From assembly GCA_021014945.1 (NCBI GenBank), contig MU266462.1, positions 56,407 to 74,776 on the forward strand: a DNA stretch of 18,370 bases, in the 5' to 3' direction. Positions 1 through 9,485 of the stretch are shown here, one piece after another. A program made the translations under genes and the position numbers. A model generated the notes under the pieces. That model had not been told where the DNA came from. It did no database searches and worked only from the letters and a program-made list of their open reading frames with translations. Source of the stretch: Leucogyrophana mollusca (taxonomy: Eukaryota > Basidiomycota > Agaricomycetes > Boletales). The first letter of the stretch is position 1, and every line of letters starts with the position of its first letter.

Positions 1-405
1 GTCACCCTTGACACTCGATCCTACCAGTCCGGCGACAGAACCGACCTGGACGAAGCCACGGAGCTCCATCGCGCAGCGCTGGCGTTGCGTCCACAAGGGC
101 ACCCAGATCACTCCTCGTCACTGAGCAACCTCGCTGTCACCCTTGCCACTCGATTCAAGCAGTTTGGCGACACAGCCGACCTGGACGAAGCCACAGAGCT
201 CCATCGCGCAGCCCTGGTGTTGCGTCCACCTGGGCACTCAAATCACTCCTCATCACTGAACAACCTCGCTCTCACCCTCGAGACTCGATTCGACCAGTTC
301 GGCGACACGGCTGACCTAGATGAAGCCACAGAGCTCCATCGCGCAGCCCTGGCATTGTGTCCACAAGGGCACCCCGATCGCTCCTCGTCCCTGAACAACC
401 TCGCT
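1..405 (+). repeat. Three tandem 135-bp TPR-coding repeats
   Basis: Units 1-135, 136-270 and 271-405 are closely similar at the DNA level (shared strings include gaccagtt or caagcagtt, gacgaagccac and gagctccatcgcgca). Each codes for one 45-residue TPR-like unit. The low divergence suggests recent duplication or gene conversion. A fourth, degrading copy starts at 406 and contains the TGA at 421. Confidence 0.9.
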
Positions 406-420
406 GACACCCTTGAGACT

Positions 421-423
421 TGA
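421..423 (+). other. Premature TGA (from CGA) in TPR-CHAT frame
   Basis: Units 2 and 3 read ACTCGATTC at the equivalent place and unit 1 reads ACTCGATCC; the fourth reads ACTTGATTC. The change is a C-to-T transition at a CpG, as expected from deamination of methylated cytosine. It turns Arg into a stop without altering the frame downstream. Confidence 0.85.
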
Positions 424-2106
424 TTCAAGCAGTTTGGCGACAGAGCCGATCTCGATATCGCTTTCCAGTACTATGAACTGGCCTCCACTGACACAAACTC
501 CGGTTCATGGGACCAAGTTCGGTACTCGCTGCGCTGGATTCAAGTGGCAGAGAGGTTTGATCACGTTTCTGCATTGAAGGCCTACAGAGTATTTTTGGCC
601 AATCTCGACCGCCACACCATTTCAAGGTCATCCGTTGTGTTGCGCCACAAACTCCTAAAAACCTTCTCGTCCTCCGTAGCGGCGAATGCTGTATCTTGTG
701 CTCTTCGTCGAAACGAGCCCGCTACTGCGGTGGAACTATTGGAGCAGGGAAGGGGAGTAATATGGACGCAGATGGCAAACCTTCATACACCTCTCCAGCA
801 GCTTTCTGATGTGGATGCACAAGGCAAAAGGCTAGCGGTAGATCTTCAGCGAATCAGCGCAGAGCTTGACAGATTGTCTGGAAGGCTGTGGGATGACGAG
901 AAGAGTAGTTCTCGCGACGAAGAAACACGACGTCACCGACGCCTGGCTGAAGAATGGGACTCCGTTGTGTGCGAAGTACGACAGCTGGAGGGTTTCTCTC
1001 GGTTCCTGTTACCCCCGCTTTACTCCGACCTCCAGCATGCTGCCATTGAAGGTCCTGTCATCGTCATCAACGGCAGCAAGTATTCCTGCGACGCACTCAT
1101 CATTCTTCGGGATGGTCCCCCAAACCACATACCGCTTAGCAATATCACTCTGGAAGAGGTCATTCAATTGGGGTCGGACTTCGCTCGCGTACTGAAGGGT
1201 CGTTCAATTTCTAACGTTGCTGGGCATGAGAAGGGCAGGCGTAATGAGTTATTCTCTCTCCTCCGATCGCTTTGGGATCTCGTCGTGCATCCCATTGTCC
1301 AGGCGCTAGGGAATATTCCAATCCGAGTGGGTTCGCGGATTTGGTTGTGCCCGACGTCCAAGTTCACATCACTGCCATTGCATGCCGCTGGTCCATACCG
1401 CAAGGGCGAGCTGGGCCTGTCCGATCTATACATCATATCGTACACTCCAACACTGTCTTCCCTTATCAGGACGAGGGGAAACAACACCACAGCGTCAGTG
1501 ATAACTCCAAAGTTTGCTGCAATCGGCCAAGCAATGCCCAGCAGCGGAAGTTGCGAACAGGAACTCCTCACGGTGAATGCGGAGCTCGACCTCGTTCTAC
1601 GCCAGTTGCCATCGTCTGTGCCTTCCACGTGTCTAGCCGATACTGCTGCCACGCAACGCACCGCACTGGACGCTCTCTGCAACAACTCCTGGGTTCCCCT
1701 TGCTTGCCACGGCAAACAGGACACGACTCAGGCCTTTAACTCGTGTTTTTCCATGCACGACAAGCCCCTCTCCCCTCTTGACATCGTTCGTGCTGATACC
1801 ACTCACCCGGAGTTCGCGTTTCTCTCCGCCTGTCACACTGCAGTCGGAGATGCAGAGACACCGGACGAGGTGATTCATCTAGCTGCAGGGATGCAGTTTG
1901 CGGGGTTCAAGAGCGTGATTGGGACGATGTGGGCTGTTGATGACGAGATCGTTCACTACATGGTCTCGGCATTCTACAAGGCGATGTTCGAGCACGAGAT
2001 GGACTACACGAAGGCGGCGGCGTCATTGAACATAGCTATACGGACGGTGGACAAGAAAGCAGTCCCCCTCGAGCAGAGGATCGTGTTCGTTCACATTGGG
2101 GCTTGA

Positions 2107-2560
2107 TGTTGCCTGATACGCGATGCCGCGTTCGATATTGACGGCGAGTTTTAATGCCACTCACAACGTTGACGTTCACTGATATTCCTCTCAGTTCGGA
2201 TTGGGTTTGACTTGTGCTTTCGTTCATGTTGGGACCGAAGTTCTCATGATTATCAGCAATATGTATAAATGTTCAGCTTATATATATCTTCTGTTTTCAG
2301 GCGTCTACCACGTCACCAACATCGACTGAGCTCTGGAAATACCCACCTTGTTTGCTCTTATCATGGCGCACCAACAGACACTGCTCTTCAAATCTGTTTG
2401 ACTCCGCAGGACTCCCCCGAGTGCGCCGCTGATCCCATTCACCAGGGGCTCTAATCCACCACGTCTGCGTCCACCGAACGCCTGTCACATCTAGAGCCAC
2501 TATGTCATAAACTCAGGACTGCAGCACCCCGTCTTTCCCCGCACGATCTCCCTTGAATAC
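2107..2560. other. Intergenic spacer after CHAT gene
   Basis: No coding sequence is recognised here. An AT-rich TATATATA-containing stretch lies near 2258-2290. It would suit a core promoter for the gene relic that follows, but nothing else supports that use. Confidence 0.4.
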
Positions 2561-3240
2561 CGTCTGAAAACATGTGGCCTCAGCCTCTCGACCTGTACTC
2601 GCCGCGTCGCCGTCGTTTCAAGGAGAAGATCCCCCACCAGCTGATCTCTGTCGACCTTACCAAGGGTGGCAGAAGGCCCCCTCCCTCGCAACGCACCAGC
2701 CCTTTGGACAGGTGCCAAACATCGTGCCTCCCCCACTACGACTTCTCCACTTGTTGCTTGGTTTGTGTAGAACTGACATCAGAGTACCCAGGACGATGAC
2801 GGGTTCATCTTGTATGAATTACGCACTATCGGGTGCTACTTTGCGAAGAAGTGCGCGGACCAGGGCACCCCAACCTCGTTCCCACCGGACTCGGACCCAA
2901 CGCCCTATTCGGGCAAGCAGGTGCGCCTTGCCCCCGGGATCGGTTACCACAGCTTGCAATATCAATCAATAACCCGCGCTCACGGCTCTAGCGTGCATTG
3001 AGGTCTCCGCCTTTGATCCATTCGCGTCCAAATAGGGTTCGAGTGGGTTTTCAAACCTTGAGCAGTTTCCCCTGCGTATACGTCTGCTGTTCCTCAATGT
3101 CGCTTGATGTCCCAGTCTGGGAAAGCCTCTATGGCCGGCGGACGGACGAAGCGCATGTTGCGGAGCTCGCTACTACTCTCGACACAAAGCTCGATGAGTA
3201 CGGGGCCATCATCAGGAAGCAGGAGTATCTCGCCGGTGAC
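2561..3240 (+). pseudogene. Glutathione S-transferase (phi-class-like) pseudogene
   Basis: Pieces of a fungal GST appear in the right order but in shifting frames. They are STCTRRVAVV (2588-2617), FKEKIPHQLISVDLTKGG (2617-2670), QKAPSLATHQPFGQVPNI (2670-2723), DDDGFILYELRTIGCYFAKK (from 2792), ADQGTP, LVPTGLGPNALFGQAA (from 2875), CIEVSAFDPFASK (to 3032) and TDEAHVAEL to KQEYLAGD (to 3240). Introns 2724-2791 (68 nt, with CTGAC) and 2921-2991 (71 nt) still join in phase. Lesions are a lost base near 2617, another near 2670, a shift near 2873-2875, a TAG at 3033-3035, and no start ATG. Similarity stops after LAGD, so most of the helical C-terminal domain is absent; intact relatives are about 210 residues. 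The parent enzyme would conjugate glutathione to electrophiles in the cytosol. The pieces make the family call firm. Confidence 0.85.
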
Positions 3241-4477
3241 GCGAGTCGTTTTCGTCCCCCAAACACCCGAAGGCCCCGTACAAAACGAACAGGAGATCTA
3301 GAGCTGACAGAACTTGAATCCTCCCTAGAACCTCACGCTCGTATGCTACGCACACTTGTTCATCGCTGCATCAGCACGAAGCCTTTCTGGAAAACTTTGC
3401 AGCTGAGCAAAAGAATACCCCCGCGAAGCCGTGATGGTCCCAGCTTTATCGCCACTTCCTCTTGCTATGATCCGAATCCGATTTAAATCTCGAGTTGATT
3501 AGTGTTCATAAATCACCACGACACTTCACACAAAGTTACACCATGGCCACTCCCGCCGACGCGCCCACGACGGGGACCACTGAACGATCCTGACAGTAAG
3601 CGTTCCTCCCCGCTCCCTCTTCTGCCTCACCACCTCACTTCCGTTAGGCTAGGGGAGTACAACGCGAACGCTGCTTTGCGTAGAATAGTTGCCAGCTGCG
3701 GTGCAGGTTCGAAGCAAGCCTACATGGGCTGAAACACTGTAAGCATATCGATGTGAAATGGAGCTCGATTTCTGATTTGGTCTGCATGCATGTCTGCCGC
3801 TGATCGGAGATACCAGACAGCGCAGCGGAAGGCACAAACATTAGATCTGTAACACTACAGATCAAACCCGTATGGCGCTGCACATGTAAGTTTGATTATC
3901 ACCGCGTGTCAGATACAATGTTTGACATAGACACAAGGATCACATCACACCGACATCAATCGTTGTCTGGCTGCGCTTGCATCTTCGCTAGATCGTGGGT
4001 TGTTGAGTGGATAGATGTTGGATGGTCGTGAAATTCGTCTCGAAGTTAGGCTAACAAGCCCTGGCATCACGATGTCCATACCCCGCCAGAGTTCGACGTC
4101 ACCTCGAATAAAAATATCCACTAACGATCCTGGCGACTCCACACTTGGTAGAAGGTGAGGAGAATGGAACTTGACTCTTATGATGCTCATATATCTAGCA
4201 CACCAGAAGCATGCGACGTCTTGCACCATCGGAATGGAAGAACGTCCTTCCTGACCCTCCGCGAACCCGATCGCACAGAACAGGTGGCTGCGCGATTCCG
4301 GCGGGAATATTCTGACACACTCCGGCAGCATTCCTCTGCTGATGCGACATCTGCAGGGAATGCGGCCTTGAATGATCTCCCTATCGATGTATAGCCTAGT
4401 TTCTGTGTTTCTCTCTGCCGCGACTTCCTCGATACTCCCCGCTCCCGGCACGAAAGACCCACGCCGCCAACTCGTAA
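3241..4477. other. No confident gene; unassigned open frames
   Basis: GST similarity ends at 3240. A plus-strand frame stays open to 3486 but its translation (SRFRPPNTRRP onward) matches nothing I know. The longest frame is 3945-4487 on the minus strand (180 codons), overlapped on the plus strand by a 79-codon frame from 4155. Neither shows a recognisable domain, conserved motif or convincing intron set, so they are probably chance frames or very old relics. Confidence 0.3.
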
Positions 4478-4729
4478 TGGGAGACACTCAGACCGAATTA
4501 TTTAGGGTATTACCCAGAGGCAGGCGATCAGGACACAGCCCAGGATAGACGGGATCCAGTATTGTCGATCGTAGCTATGGGACTATTCCAGTTCATCGTC
4601 GACTACGAAAGGGTGATGCACAACGGTGCACGCTCAAGCATGGAAATCACCGTTCGCCATATCAAGCACCCACCCAACTTCAATTCAGACTCGACTGAAA
4701 CCACCCTCATAGCGGAGATTCAGATGTAA
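4478..4729 (+). other. Short open stretch, 83 codons, possible exon
   Basis: The frame is open between a TAA at 4475-4477 and the TAA at 4727-4729. The first ATG is at 4577, giving a 50-residue peptide that begins MGLFQFIVDYERVM. The amino-acid mixture looks protein-like (DPVLSIVAMGLFQF) but I recognise no family, and no clear splice acceptor is placed at its start. It could be an isolated exon, a relic or chance. Confidence 0.15.
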
Positions 4730-5500
4730 CTTGCATACCTTGTTCCCACCTCTTCACCACAAGTACAGCTGGACAGCGCACGAAACCATATCTGCGAGCG
4801 CCAATAGCAGAAATGTAGGTGCGCGTGTGCGTGCGAGCCTCGGGCCTGGTCTTACATTACACTTTACGGGTTGTCCCTCGTGAGACGGCCATGTTTTTTG
4901 GGCTCTGATGGACTCGGGGTTCTAGGATCCTCGTTGGTTTCTGCTCGCTGGCGGGTTGGTTTAAGAATGCGTGGGTCGAGCGCTTGCTATGGTCACGTCG
5001 ACGAGTACTCAAACGCTCGTTCACGGGGTGCTACACCACACATCATCCGAGATGCTGGTAGTCCTCTTCGGTCCTTTGGGTGCTGCTTGGGAGGACTTGT
5101 CGCACATATCGATCGCTTGCCCTCGATCTGATTCAAGTGAACCGCACCTCCCTTCGAACCTAGTAATGACAATGACAGGAAGAGCATCTGTACACTTATG
5201 TGGCCTGCAACTACGTGCTGGGAGCTAAAGCCATAGTGAGCGAAGTAGGGTGCGTTGCGTTTCCTGTCTGCTCTGCAGTACGCACATGCAACTTGGGGCG
5301 ATCCCGCTCTCCTAACCCTCCACCTTTATCAGCGGTCAGTCCCACAACAGCGATTTTCTGACAACGTACTCCATTTGTACCTCTTGTTGATGGTTCCTGT
5401 TTTTGGGAACCACAGCTGAAACATTTTTGTTGAAACATCTAACGCTTCCGCGCTTCTCAGTATTTATCGCGATCTCGATGTTCCCCAGCACATGCTTGCT
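4730..5500. other. Intergenic, no recognised gene
   Basis: Overlapping 60-88-codon frames occur on both strands near 4871-5230 and 5211-5518. Their translations show no domain, signal peptide or membrane segment. I see no RNA gene or mobile element here. Confidence 0.3.
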
Positions 5501-5503
5501 TTC

Positions 5504-5552
5504 ATCATGATCACTCACGTATGATAATCAGGATCATGATATCGATCATGAT
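5504..5552. promoter_or_regulatory. Three ATCATGAT palindromes upstream of DUF6533 gene
   Basis: The 8-bp palindrome ATCATGAT occurs at 5504-5511, 5533-5540 and 5545-5552, the last two 12 bp apart and embedded in GATCATGAT. The cluster lies about 110-160 bp before the start codon at 5664. It could be a multi-site binding region for a dimeric regulator. This is inference from position and symmetry only. Confidence 0.3.
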
Positions 5553-5663
5553 GAAGCACGCCACCTTCCAAGATTTTCATGCTGCGCTCAGCTACAGCAT
5601 AAAGGCGTCAGTGCTATTAAACACGATCTTGAAGAGTTTCAACCTCCTGCCCCTAATTTTGCA

Positions 5664-6036
5664 ATGAGCCTCACGGAATCTCTCGACCAGATCCAAGCCC
5701 TCAACTATTTGCAGAGTAAGCAATTATGTTGTCCGTGAGCTTACAATAATCTCATCTGAGCCATGTTTTTCCAGTGGCCTCAGCAGCGGCTACCATGTAT
5801 GACCAAGGTCGGAGGAATTCCTTTGCTGTCAAGTCGATGACCTTCAAGTTGACGAACAAGAATTGTACAGTGCTTAACTTTTCGCAGGAGGTCAGTTCTC
5901 CTTACCTCATTCCCGGGAAACGCGCTCAAGCTTAAGCATCCTCGAGGTGGATTTGATCTGGGTAAGTGCTCACATCACAAGTCACTGAAGAGTACTTCGG
6001 CTCACACGGAAGTCAGAATCGTCGCTGGACCTTCAT
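5664..6036 (+). pseudogene. DUF6533 membrane protein, 5' exons, cut by transposon
   Basis: Exons are 5664-5715, 5775-5807, 5871-5890, 5947-5961 and 6017-6036; introns are 59, 63, 56 and 55 nt, all GT-AG with matching phases. The translation starts MSLTESLDQIQALNYLQ, then MASAAATMYDQ, VLNFSQE, VDLIW, NRRWTF. This matches the start of the DUF6533 family, whose pattern is a YDY/YDQ-VLTF-EV-LIW core. These are fungal proteins with about seven predicted helices and unknown function, probably in a membrane. The ATG at 5664 is chosen because it starts the family's usual N-terminus. The fifth exon stops at 6036, where the transposon's left inverted repeat begins. The rest of the gene lies at 15267-16718. 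The tiny exons explain why no long frame is visible here. Confidence 0.8.
6029..6036 (+). repeat. Left copy of 8-bp target site duplication
   Basis: ACCTTCAT directly precedes the left terminal inverted repeat. The partner after the right end is ATGTTCAT (6 of 8 identical, with TTCAT shared). Its length is supported by the host gene: keeping one 8-bp copy joins the two half exons as WTFMTGLYLA. Confidence 0.6.
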
Positions 6037-6057
6037 CAGTAAAACCTCGAAGTTCTT
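6037..6057 (+). repeat. Left terminal inverted repeat (21 bp)
   Basis: It begins CAGTAAAACC and ends AAGTTCTT. It is the exact reverse complement of 15246-15266. The match extends 3 bp outward (CAT) by chance or through the duplicated target; inside, it stops at 6058. Confidence 0.92.
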
Positions 6058-6107
6058 ATCTGTTCTTACCATGACTTTATTTCCAAAAAAGGATGATTTA
6101 AGTTGAA

Positions 6108-6134
6108 GACAAGGAGCGTCGAGTGCTCCTTGTC
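6108..6134. repeat. Subterminal hairpin, 10-bp stem
   Basis: GACAAGGAGC (6108-6117) and GCTCCTTGTC (6125-6134) are perfect inverted copies around a 7-base loop. It lies about 50 bp inside the left end, where transposase-binding sites are common in DNA transposons. It holds two copies of the motif GCTCCTT in opposite directions. Confidence 0.6.
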
Positions 6135-6402
6135 ATAAGCTGGGATAAGTAGATCCCTGTCCTGGTTTTGACTTAATCAGACTTAATTTTGACAGAAAAG
6201 TTGAATAAAGCGCCCGGAGCAACTATATTTCAAGTAGTTCGTGTGACGGTAAGCATTTACAAGCGGAAAAGTATGATTAAGGAGGGTGAGGGAAAGACAA
6301 GACAAGCAAACAAAGGCCACGGAAAGATGGAAAAAAGAAAGCAACAAGCACAAGAAAGGGGGAATATGAGCGAAGCGGTGGTAATGAGAGCAAAACGAGA
6401 GC

Positions 6403-6432
6403 GGGAACGGGGGAACGGGGGGAAGCCGGGGG
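6403..6432 (+). other. G-quadruplex motif in purine tract
   Basis: Four G-runs of 3, 5, 6 and 5 bases are separated by AAC, AAC and AAGCC, which fits the G3+N1-7 pattern. A further GGG follows at 6437-6439. It sits 3' of the leftward gene, where the G-rich strand is the template for any read-through transcript. A role in termination or transposition is speculative. Confidence 0.55.
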
Positions 6433-6552
6433 ACGAGGGACAGGAGGGCATTTGATTTGCAAGGCAGCGAGTGCAGAACACCTGAAGTCTCCTGAACAAA
6501 ATAAATTGGTTAGCGTAATCATATCTGCCAGGACAAAATGAAAGGTACCATC

Positions 6553-9234
6553 TCAGATCATGGCACGTTCATCCTCGGATCCATTGTCATTGAATTCGTC
6601 GTCATTGATGGGTGGGCCGCGCCGCTTGAGAACAATGTTGTGTGCAAGGTTCGAAATCGAGACAACCAGGTCGTTGCCGTGGCGGTTTATGGACTTCATG
6701 TAAGCCCGGGTTGCATGGCCCCAGTTAATCTCTGAGAACGCCAAGGGCGCGCTCGAGTCTTTACCTGTGGCCTTGTTGAGTTTGATGGGAGTCTTTGCGG
6801 GCTTCTTGCTAGCTATGTTGATATCTTTCAGCATTATATTTCCCTCGGCAAATAGCTTCAGCGCACGCTCCATCTGCCAGAGACATCGTGTAGATTAGTA
6901 GTTGCTTATGGCACAATATAGCGAAGAAAACATTACCGCAGCGCTTGAAAGTGCAATTGCACCACGTGCACGAGGGGTCTCGGGCACAGTGCCTGGCACC
7001 GGAGACGCACCCCAAATGGTGCACATGTGGTGAGCAACAACCTGGACGATGAGGTCGGAGTGGTATGGGTGCTCGAGGGTTCCATCTTCAGCAATGCTTT
7101 CATAAATAAAGCCATACTTGTATAACAAACTCTTCGCCAGCTCCTGGCGGTCCTCGTCAGTCTGAACGTCCTCCTGTGATGACATGAAGTTTGCAAGAGC
7201 AACGAGAGATATTGTGCTAATGCTGTTTCGATATTCAGAGAGTCGTTGGAGGGCCTATAGAAAGAAATCAGTAAGATTGAGCGCTCTTGAGAGAATACTC
7301 ACAAGTCCCATGACTGGCCCCTCGATGGTAACATTATGAGTGATTCTACCGCGGTAAACAGTGTCCCAGATGGCCTGTAGGACGTCACGAAAGACGTCCT
7401 CGTCGACGGTCCACACCTCCAGCTGATCGCCAAGCCAGGAAATCACAGTGGGCAGGAACCTGCTACTCCACTTCCCTTTCGCACCTTGAGGGAGGTGATA
7501 AACCCTGTACTGTGCACGGGGGAGGACTGGTGGCACATTGGAGGCGGTCGGACCTTGCATGGGGCCAGCATTTGCTGCCGTTGACACTGTGACTGAATGT
7601 GAGATGGCACTAAAGATGGCACCGTCATCGGACTCATCCGAGGCAGCCCCACCCCCCACTTCTTCTACAGGTTCCAGTTTAACACGCTTGGGGGGCTGAC
7701 GGGCGATGCCAACACCCGTCTATGTAGAATGAAGTGTGAGTTAAGTCATTGATGACTGTGTGAATCACTTACAGAGGTGGTGACACGCGGCACCGTCCGG
7801 GACAGCTTTGCGGCGTGGGGCTGAGACTGCTGTGTGTTAGTGAGGGGCTGGGAACCGAAGTCGCCAGCAATTAATAATTTGAAGTCGTCAGGGATCTGGG
7901 AGTCAATATCGTCGGGGAACGGAGAGTCAACATCGCCTGGAAGCTGTGAACCAACATCTTCATGAAGCACGAGGCTGATGTCCCCGGGAAAATCGGTGTC
8001 TGAGTAGTCTGACTCGATGGGGTCAGTGAGCTTCCGCTTGAGGGGGGGAACCTGAGTGGAAGGAGGTGCCTCGATGTCGTCTTCATCGTCAGAGGACATC
8101 ATGATATCAGTGTCAGCTTGCGTTGCTCGAACAACTTCAACGTGCTGCAGAAATGGTCAGTGTCAACAACACCAGCAAATGGGCACATGCTCACCGCAAC
8201 ACTGCCGCCTTTGCTTGCGCGAGCAATAGCAGCAGCCCGCTCAGTTTCCTCCTCAGCTTCATCATCAAAAGGACCCGCGATAAGAATGGTGTCATCACCA
8301 GCTGGCAGGGGCGCACTGATGGGGGTGGAAGGGGGCAGGTAGTTGGTGCTCACGGTGGTTCCTCTGGAAAGGGTAGAAGATGGGATTGATGCGGCCGAAG
8401 ATGGTGCAACCGAATACAGATTAGACGACGAGGAAGACTTGGAGTGCTTTGAGGAGGGCTTGAGGCCAGTGGGGACATTTAAGCCCCATCCTTTGATACG
8501 TCCAGCGAGTTGGAACTTGGGGGGAGCAGTATTGAGGCTGGAAACATCGCGGGTCAAGTTGGAGAAGAACAGTGCCGTTTCAGTAAGATGGATCTTCATG
8601 AGGGCTCAGAACAAAAGAAGACTTACGCTTCTGATGTTCCATTATTCTCACCATCACCAGCACGTGGCTGCACAGCGCTATCGTTGGCAGGCCTGGGAGT
8701 GACAGTGACAGCGCTGATAGCGTCTCTCACTGTGGTCTTCACAGACTTTATATTCTTGCCCTTACTCTTTGCAGGGATCCCCGGTTTGCCGTCACTGGCA
8801 GTGTCGGAGACGTCGTCCTCAGTCGGTATGTTTTTCTTACCTTTCCCTCCCTTTCCCCCCTTCACAATAGCGCCCAGATCAGCCTCTTCAGGCATCTTCG
8901 CTTTAGCCGTGAGCACTTTTGCTTTGGCCACAGGTGCCTTTACCTTTGCTGGACGAGGCTGTGGACGACGAGGTTTTGGTGCGTTGACCTCTGCATCTGC
9001 TTGGGCTGCTTGCATCTGACTTTGCATCACAGCAATGCGTTGGTATCCGTCTTGGATGGCAGCCTCGTGTGCGTCCTTAGCATCCTTTGCCCGCTGGTCG
9101 TCAGCAGCCTTTTCGCCTTTGGTACGTCTTTTGTTGATTCCGTATGCTTCGGCCTCTGCTGCGAGCATTTGTAGGCCAGGACGCTGAGTTGCATTTTTAG
9201 CACGCGTTGACATTCGTGGCGGAGGCTGGGACAT
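6553..9234 (-). CDS. Transposon-borne 792-aa companion protein, function unknown
   Basis: Six exons on the minus strand: 9234-8627, 8537-8195, 8144-7773, 7719-7303, 7254-6937 and 6873-6553. Introns are 89, 50, 53, 48 and 63 nt, with in-phase GT-AG joins and stop TGA at 6555-6553. The start at 9234 gives MSQPPPRMSTRAKNATQ; the frame is open further upstream but that part is promoter-like. Residues about 30-200 are charged and Ala/Lys-rich, with a likely coiled coil (QRAKDAKDAHEAAIQDGYQR) and basic PKPRRPQPRPAKVKAP. Residues 200-450 are Ser/Asp-rich and disordered. A PPKRVKLE nuclear-localisation-like patch follows near 452. The globular part is about 505-792: FLPTVISWLGDQ, QAIWDTVYRG, GAIALSSAA, ERALKLFAEG and INWGHATRAYMKSI. 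Proteins of this pattern recur next to Plavaka/KDZ transposases in mushrooms (from memory). I infer a nuclear accessory factor for transposition, but no reaction can be named. Confidence 0.85.
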
Positions 9235-9485
9235 GGCGTTGAATGCGGTGAAGTCAAGACGGAGGGGATGCTGGTGCAAAATAATGTGGGAGAAGGTACA
9301 CTTTTGTTGCTGTGCTTCAAACTTTGTACGCAACCGGCCCAGGACGCTAATCCCAATTTCGCAGCCTGACCCTTCCGCATTGACACACGCGCATGTATTT
9401 GCATGCACGTACTCCCTTCATTCCTTCTCCATCAAGACGAGTGCACACATCCCTTGTGCCACTTTCATCGAGCCGTTCCACCACC
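9235..9485. promoter_or_regulatory. Shared divergent promoter, 251 bp
   Basis: This gap separates the start codons of the leftward companion gene (9234) and the rightward transposase (9486), so both must be driven from here. It includes the palindrome TGCATGCA near 9399-9406. No certain TATA box is seen. Joint control would keep the two transposon proteins co-expressed. Confidence 0.6.

Larger units (their letters stand above)
1..2106 (+). pseudogene. TPR-CHAT domain protein, 5'-partial, interrupted by one in-frame stop
   Basis: The frame is open from base 1 and continues the gene upstream of the window. Residues coded by 1-405 are three 45-residue TPR-like repeats (LDEATELHRAAL, then RP.GHPDRSSSLNNLA); a fourth begins at 406. 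At 421-423 the codon expected to be CGA (Arg, as in the other copies) is TGA. The same frame then stays open for 560 codons to the TGA at 2104-2106. This second part is a caspase-like CHAT domain: the candidate catalytic His lies in LACHGKQ (codon 1708-1710) and the Cys in LSACHTAVGD (codon 1831-1833). The end, FVHIGA, resembles the normal C-terminus of mushroom CHAT proteins. CHAT proteases with TPR arrays are strongly expanded in Agaricomycetes and are thought to act in signalling or cell death. The first in-frame ATG after the stop is at 772, so a separate CHAT-only product is possible. I see no good splice sites that would remove the stop. Family assignment is secure; loss of function is inferred. 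Confidence 0.85.
6058..6552. other. Left non-coding arm of the transposon
   Basis: This is the stretch between the left inverted repeat and the 3' end of the leftward gene. It contains the 10-bp-stem hairpin (6108-6134), two GCTCCTT motifs within it, and a very purine-rich plus strand from about 6260 to 6450 with G-runs. No gene is recognised; a plus-strand 88-codon frame at 6189-6455 is low-complexity (Lys, Arg, Gly, Glu) and explained by the base bias. Confidence 0.5.

Noticed and set aside
357..432. Intron removing the TGA at 421 in the CHAT gene
   Set aside because: The only GT is within ttgtgtcc, a poor donor, and removal would delete conserved TPR residues that the other units code for without introns.
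3700..3725. tRNA-like GGTTCGAAGC string
   Set aside because: No matching acceptor, D or anticodon stems could be formed around it.
3945..4487. 180-codon minus-strand frame as a gene
   Set aside because: No recognisable domain, no supporting introns, and an overlapping open frame on the other strand; kept only as an unassigned stretch.
6257..6522. Minus-strand 80-codon frames rich in Leu, Phe and Pro, resembling membrane helices
   Set aside because: They are the complement of the purine tract; the hydrophobic look comes from pyrimidine-rich codons.
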